From assembly GCA_015680685.1 (NCBI GenBank), contig MNCI01018080.1:772760-836759 (forward strand): a stretch of DNA of 64,000 nucleotides. The letters are read 5' to 3'. The position numbers and the translations under genes are program-made. The notes below the pieces were generated by a model. That model made no database searches and was not told the DNA's origin. It saw only the letters and a list, made by a program, of their open reading frames with translations. The DNA is from Gnetum montanum (taxonomy: Eukaryota; Streptophyta; Gnetopsida; Gnetales; Gnetaceae). Below are positions 61,804 through 64,000 of the stretch, piece after piece (within the stretch, counting starts at the first letter, position 1; each line of letters opens with the position of its first letter).

Positions 61804-64000
61804 ATATGTACTATGGGTACTAAAAATATGGGGTATTACATCCTCCATCCTTAAGAATCTTCCTTCCAAAAGAGCTTAGGATGAGAAGAACTTAAATTAG
61901 AATCAAGGTCCCAAGTAGCCTCTTGTGTATCATGATGGCTGTACAAGATCTTCACCATGGAAACTATTATACCACCCAGCTGACCCTCTATCTAGTCCAT
62001 TATCCTAATAGGACATTCCATGTAAGAGGCATTAGCTTAAAAATGTACCTTAGTTTAATAAAAAATATGACTATCATTAGAACTATACTTCCACAACATA
62101 TAGGCATGAAATACATAATGCATAATTAAAATATTTGGAGGTAAACCAACATGATATGTAACCTCTCCTAGGCATTGAAGGATGTTGAATTGTCTAATGT
62201 AACAAAATTCAAGTTTGCCTTTATGATTGAAATGTATCAAGCCTTTTGGTGAAGAGACATGAAAAAACATCTTATCACCCACTACAAACTTAAGAGAACT
62301 CATCCTAAAGTTTACATAGATTACTTGTCAATCCTATGCTATCCTAAGTTACTCACATATCTCTTGAATCTATTCTCTTCACATCACAACATTTGAACTA
62401 ATATGCTACCTATCGTTGATCATGTTCCAATGTAAGGGCATTTTGCAAGGTCTTCCTTATAAAACTTCATACGGTGTTGCCTACAGACTATCTTGATGAC
62501 TATTGTTGTAACTACATTTTGCTAATGGTAATAACCTATTCCAACTACCTAAAAGCTACAATGTACAAGGCCAAATTATGTCATCCAACACTTATTTGAC
62601 TCACTTGACATGATTGTCAATCTGTGGATGATGAGTTGAACTCATGTTCAGCCTGGTACCTAGGTTATCCATGAACATATATCAAAATCAAGAAGTGAAT
62701 TTGACATCACAATATAAGATAATCTTGGCAAGAATGCTATGTACTCATACAATGTTAGATATGAATACCTATTTAACATTCTTTGCACTAGCTAATGTCA
62801 TGATCAAGAGGTCCATAATAATCAGGACCGTATCCTTTCAACCACTAATGTAAGGTAAACCAATAATAATATCCATACTGATCACTTGTTACTTTAAATC
62901 TAAAATAGTGTGAAGGTACAATTAGTTTCCTTGTCATTAGTGTTCAAGTTTAAGCTATTGAAAAATAAAATATTTAGTCATAAATTCTTCAACTTGCTTC
63001 TTCATGCATGGCTACCAATACAACATTCTCAACATTTGGTATATCTTATCACTTCCTAGATGCTTTTGAAGCCTAATAAGATTAAATTCATTCAGTAGAT
63101 GATGTTGCAAGAAATTAGGCACATTACTTGATCCGTATGATGAAGTAAACTAAGTGTATCAACTACCATAGAAGAATCACTAGAATGCCTAAGATCATCA
63201 CACCCAGGATCATGCTACTCCTTTGCATGAACGTCATCTATCACAACTGACTAAATTACCAATATGTGGATCTTACTAGTGACATGACTTAAAACAATAG
63301 TAACAACATTTCTTTTGTTCATCTAATATTGGATGGTAAAATTAAAATCAACTAGTAGCTCAACATATCTCTTCTAACATCAGTTTAACTAAGGCTCATT
63401 GATCTAACACTACAATTGCTTGTGATTAGTTCAAATCATCAACTATTCTTCAAATAAGTGGGGCCAAACTTTCAAGGCAAATACTACCATTGCCAAATCA
63501 AGATCATTTTTGTGATAGCATGTCTAATGAGGCTTCTTTTTTTATGAGACATAGGCAACCACTTTACCCTCTTGCATGAGAACATGCTGATAACCATATT
63601 TTAACACATTAGTAAAAACATCAAATAGTTTATCTAGTATAGATGAAGTTAAAAAAGGAGTCAAGATTAGTCTACCATTGAGTTCATGAAAGGATTTTTT
63701 GATAATGTAGGTCTGATAAAAAATTAGCATCCTTCCATAATAGCTTTGTAAGAGGCAAAGTGATGTAGGATAAGTTCTAAATGAATCTCTTGTAATAGCC
63801 TAGTACCCCAAGATAAACTACAAATCTCATCAACATCCTTGAGTATAAGCTAATCTCAAATAATTGATATCTTGGAAAGATCCACTACTACACAAAACTC
63901 TAAAATAATATGATTTAAGAACTAAATCTCATAGCACCAAAAGGAATACTTGGAGGATTGGGTGAGCAATTAATGTTATCTGAGCATCTACAAAATGATC
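61804..64000 (-). mobile_element. Ty3/gypsy chromovirus pol, copy 2: RT end, RNase H, integrase, LTR start
   Basis: Minus strand from the window edge: an RT thumb/RNase H region including YQHVLMQEGKVVAYVS (about 63600-63542), then the integrase core (LNMSS-HHPQIDNHVK, about 62650-62600). The integrase C-terminus reads KMFFHVSSPKGLIHFNHKGK and HVGLPPNILIMHYVFHAYML (62230-62055). After the PPT comes the LTR start tgtaataccccatatttttag (61845-61825), cut at 61804. It is the same family as 53401-55184 and the same Glu-to-Lys change is present (codon 62604-62606). Stops are frequent. Confidence 0.82.

Overview
This is nuclear DNA of a seed plant. It holds one split host gene, introns of up to 7.6 kb packed with retroelements, plant L1-type LINEs with DUF4283/CCHC ORF1 proteins, Ty1/copia and Ty3/gypsy debris, tRNA-derived SINEs, and no bacterial-style gene packing. 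The species cannot be named from the sequence. Almost all transposon ORFs are broken by stops and frameshifts. Isolated Ns and one 190-base N run show that this is draft assembly.

Layout. 1-4490: two LINE copies on the minus strand, lying upstream of the first exon seen. 5121-22580: the eight last exons (+ strand) of PIGN, the GPI ethanolamine phosphate transferase 1. They encode 335 residues plus a partial codon, up to the stop. Intron 5486-13087 holds two nested copia remnants (-), an RTE-type LINE tail (+) and an LTR-like repeat. Intron 14342-21488 holds a LINE (+) that folds back on itself at a perfect palindrome, and a deleted LINE (-). 22581-25446: gene 3' flank, an LTR-like repeat and an inverted pair of SINEs. 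25447-32185: a gypsy element on the minus strand (gag, protease, part of RT) lying between two inverted LTRs. One of these LTRs is itself interrupted by a solo LTR.

32186-about 46200: a copia-like element (+; UBN2-type gag, two zinc knuckles, an unrecognised second ORF, PPT and LTR start). It is split by an 8,753-bp LTR retrotransposon at 34554-43306 that is complete at both ends (5-bp target duplication acaag). That inner element has LTRs, a PBS, gag and a PPT, but no recognisable protease, RT, RNase H or integrase. In their place it has a 2.8-kb second reading frame with a globular N-terminal part, a proline/glutamine-rich hinge and a long coiled coil, preceded by a copy of the LTR promoter architecture. 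This is the best candidate in the window for an undescribed system.

46200-53400: AT-rich DNA with SINE-like pieces and a probable long chromovirus LTR. 53401-55184 and 61804-64000: two copies of the same chromovirus pol (-), both with lysine at the expected integrase catalytic Glu. Between them lie a gypsy 5' LTR and gag (+), an opposed gag (-) with an elaborate promoter of tandem repeats and G-boxes, and a 3' LTR (+). The only plausible working host gene is PIGN. Everything else is mobile DNA in several rounds of nesting.
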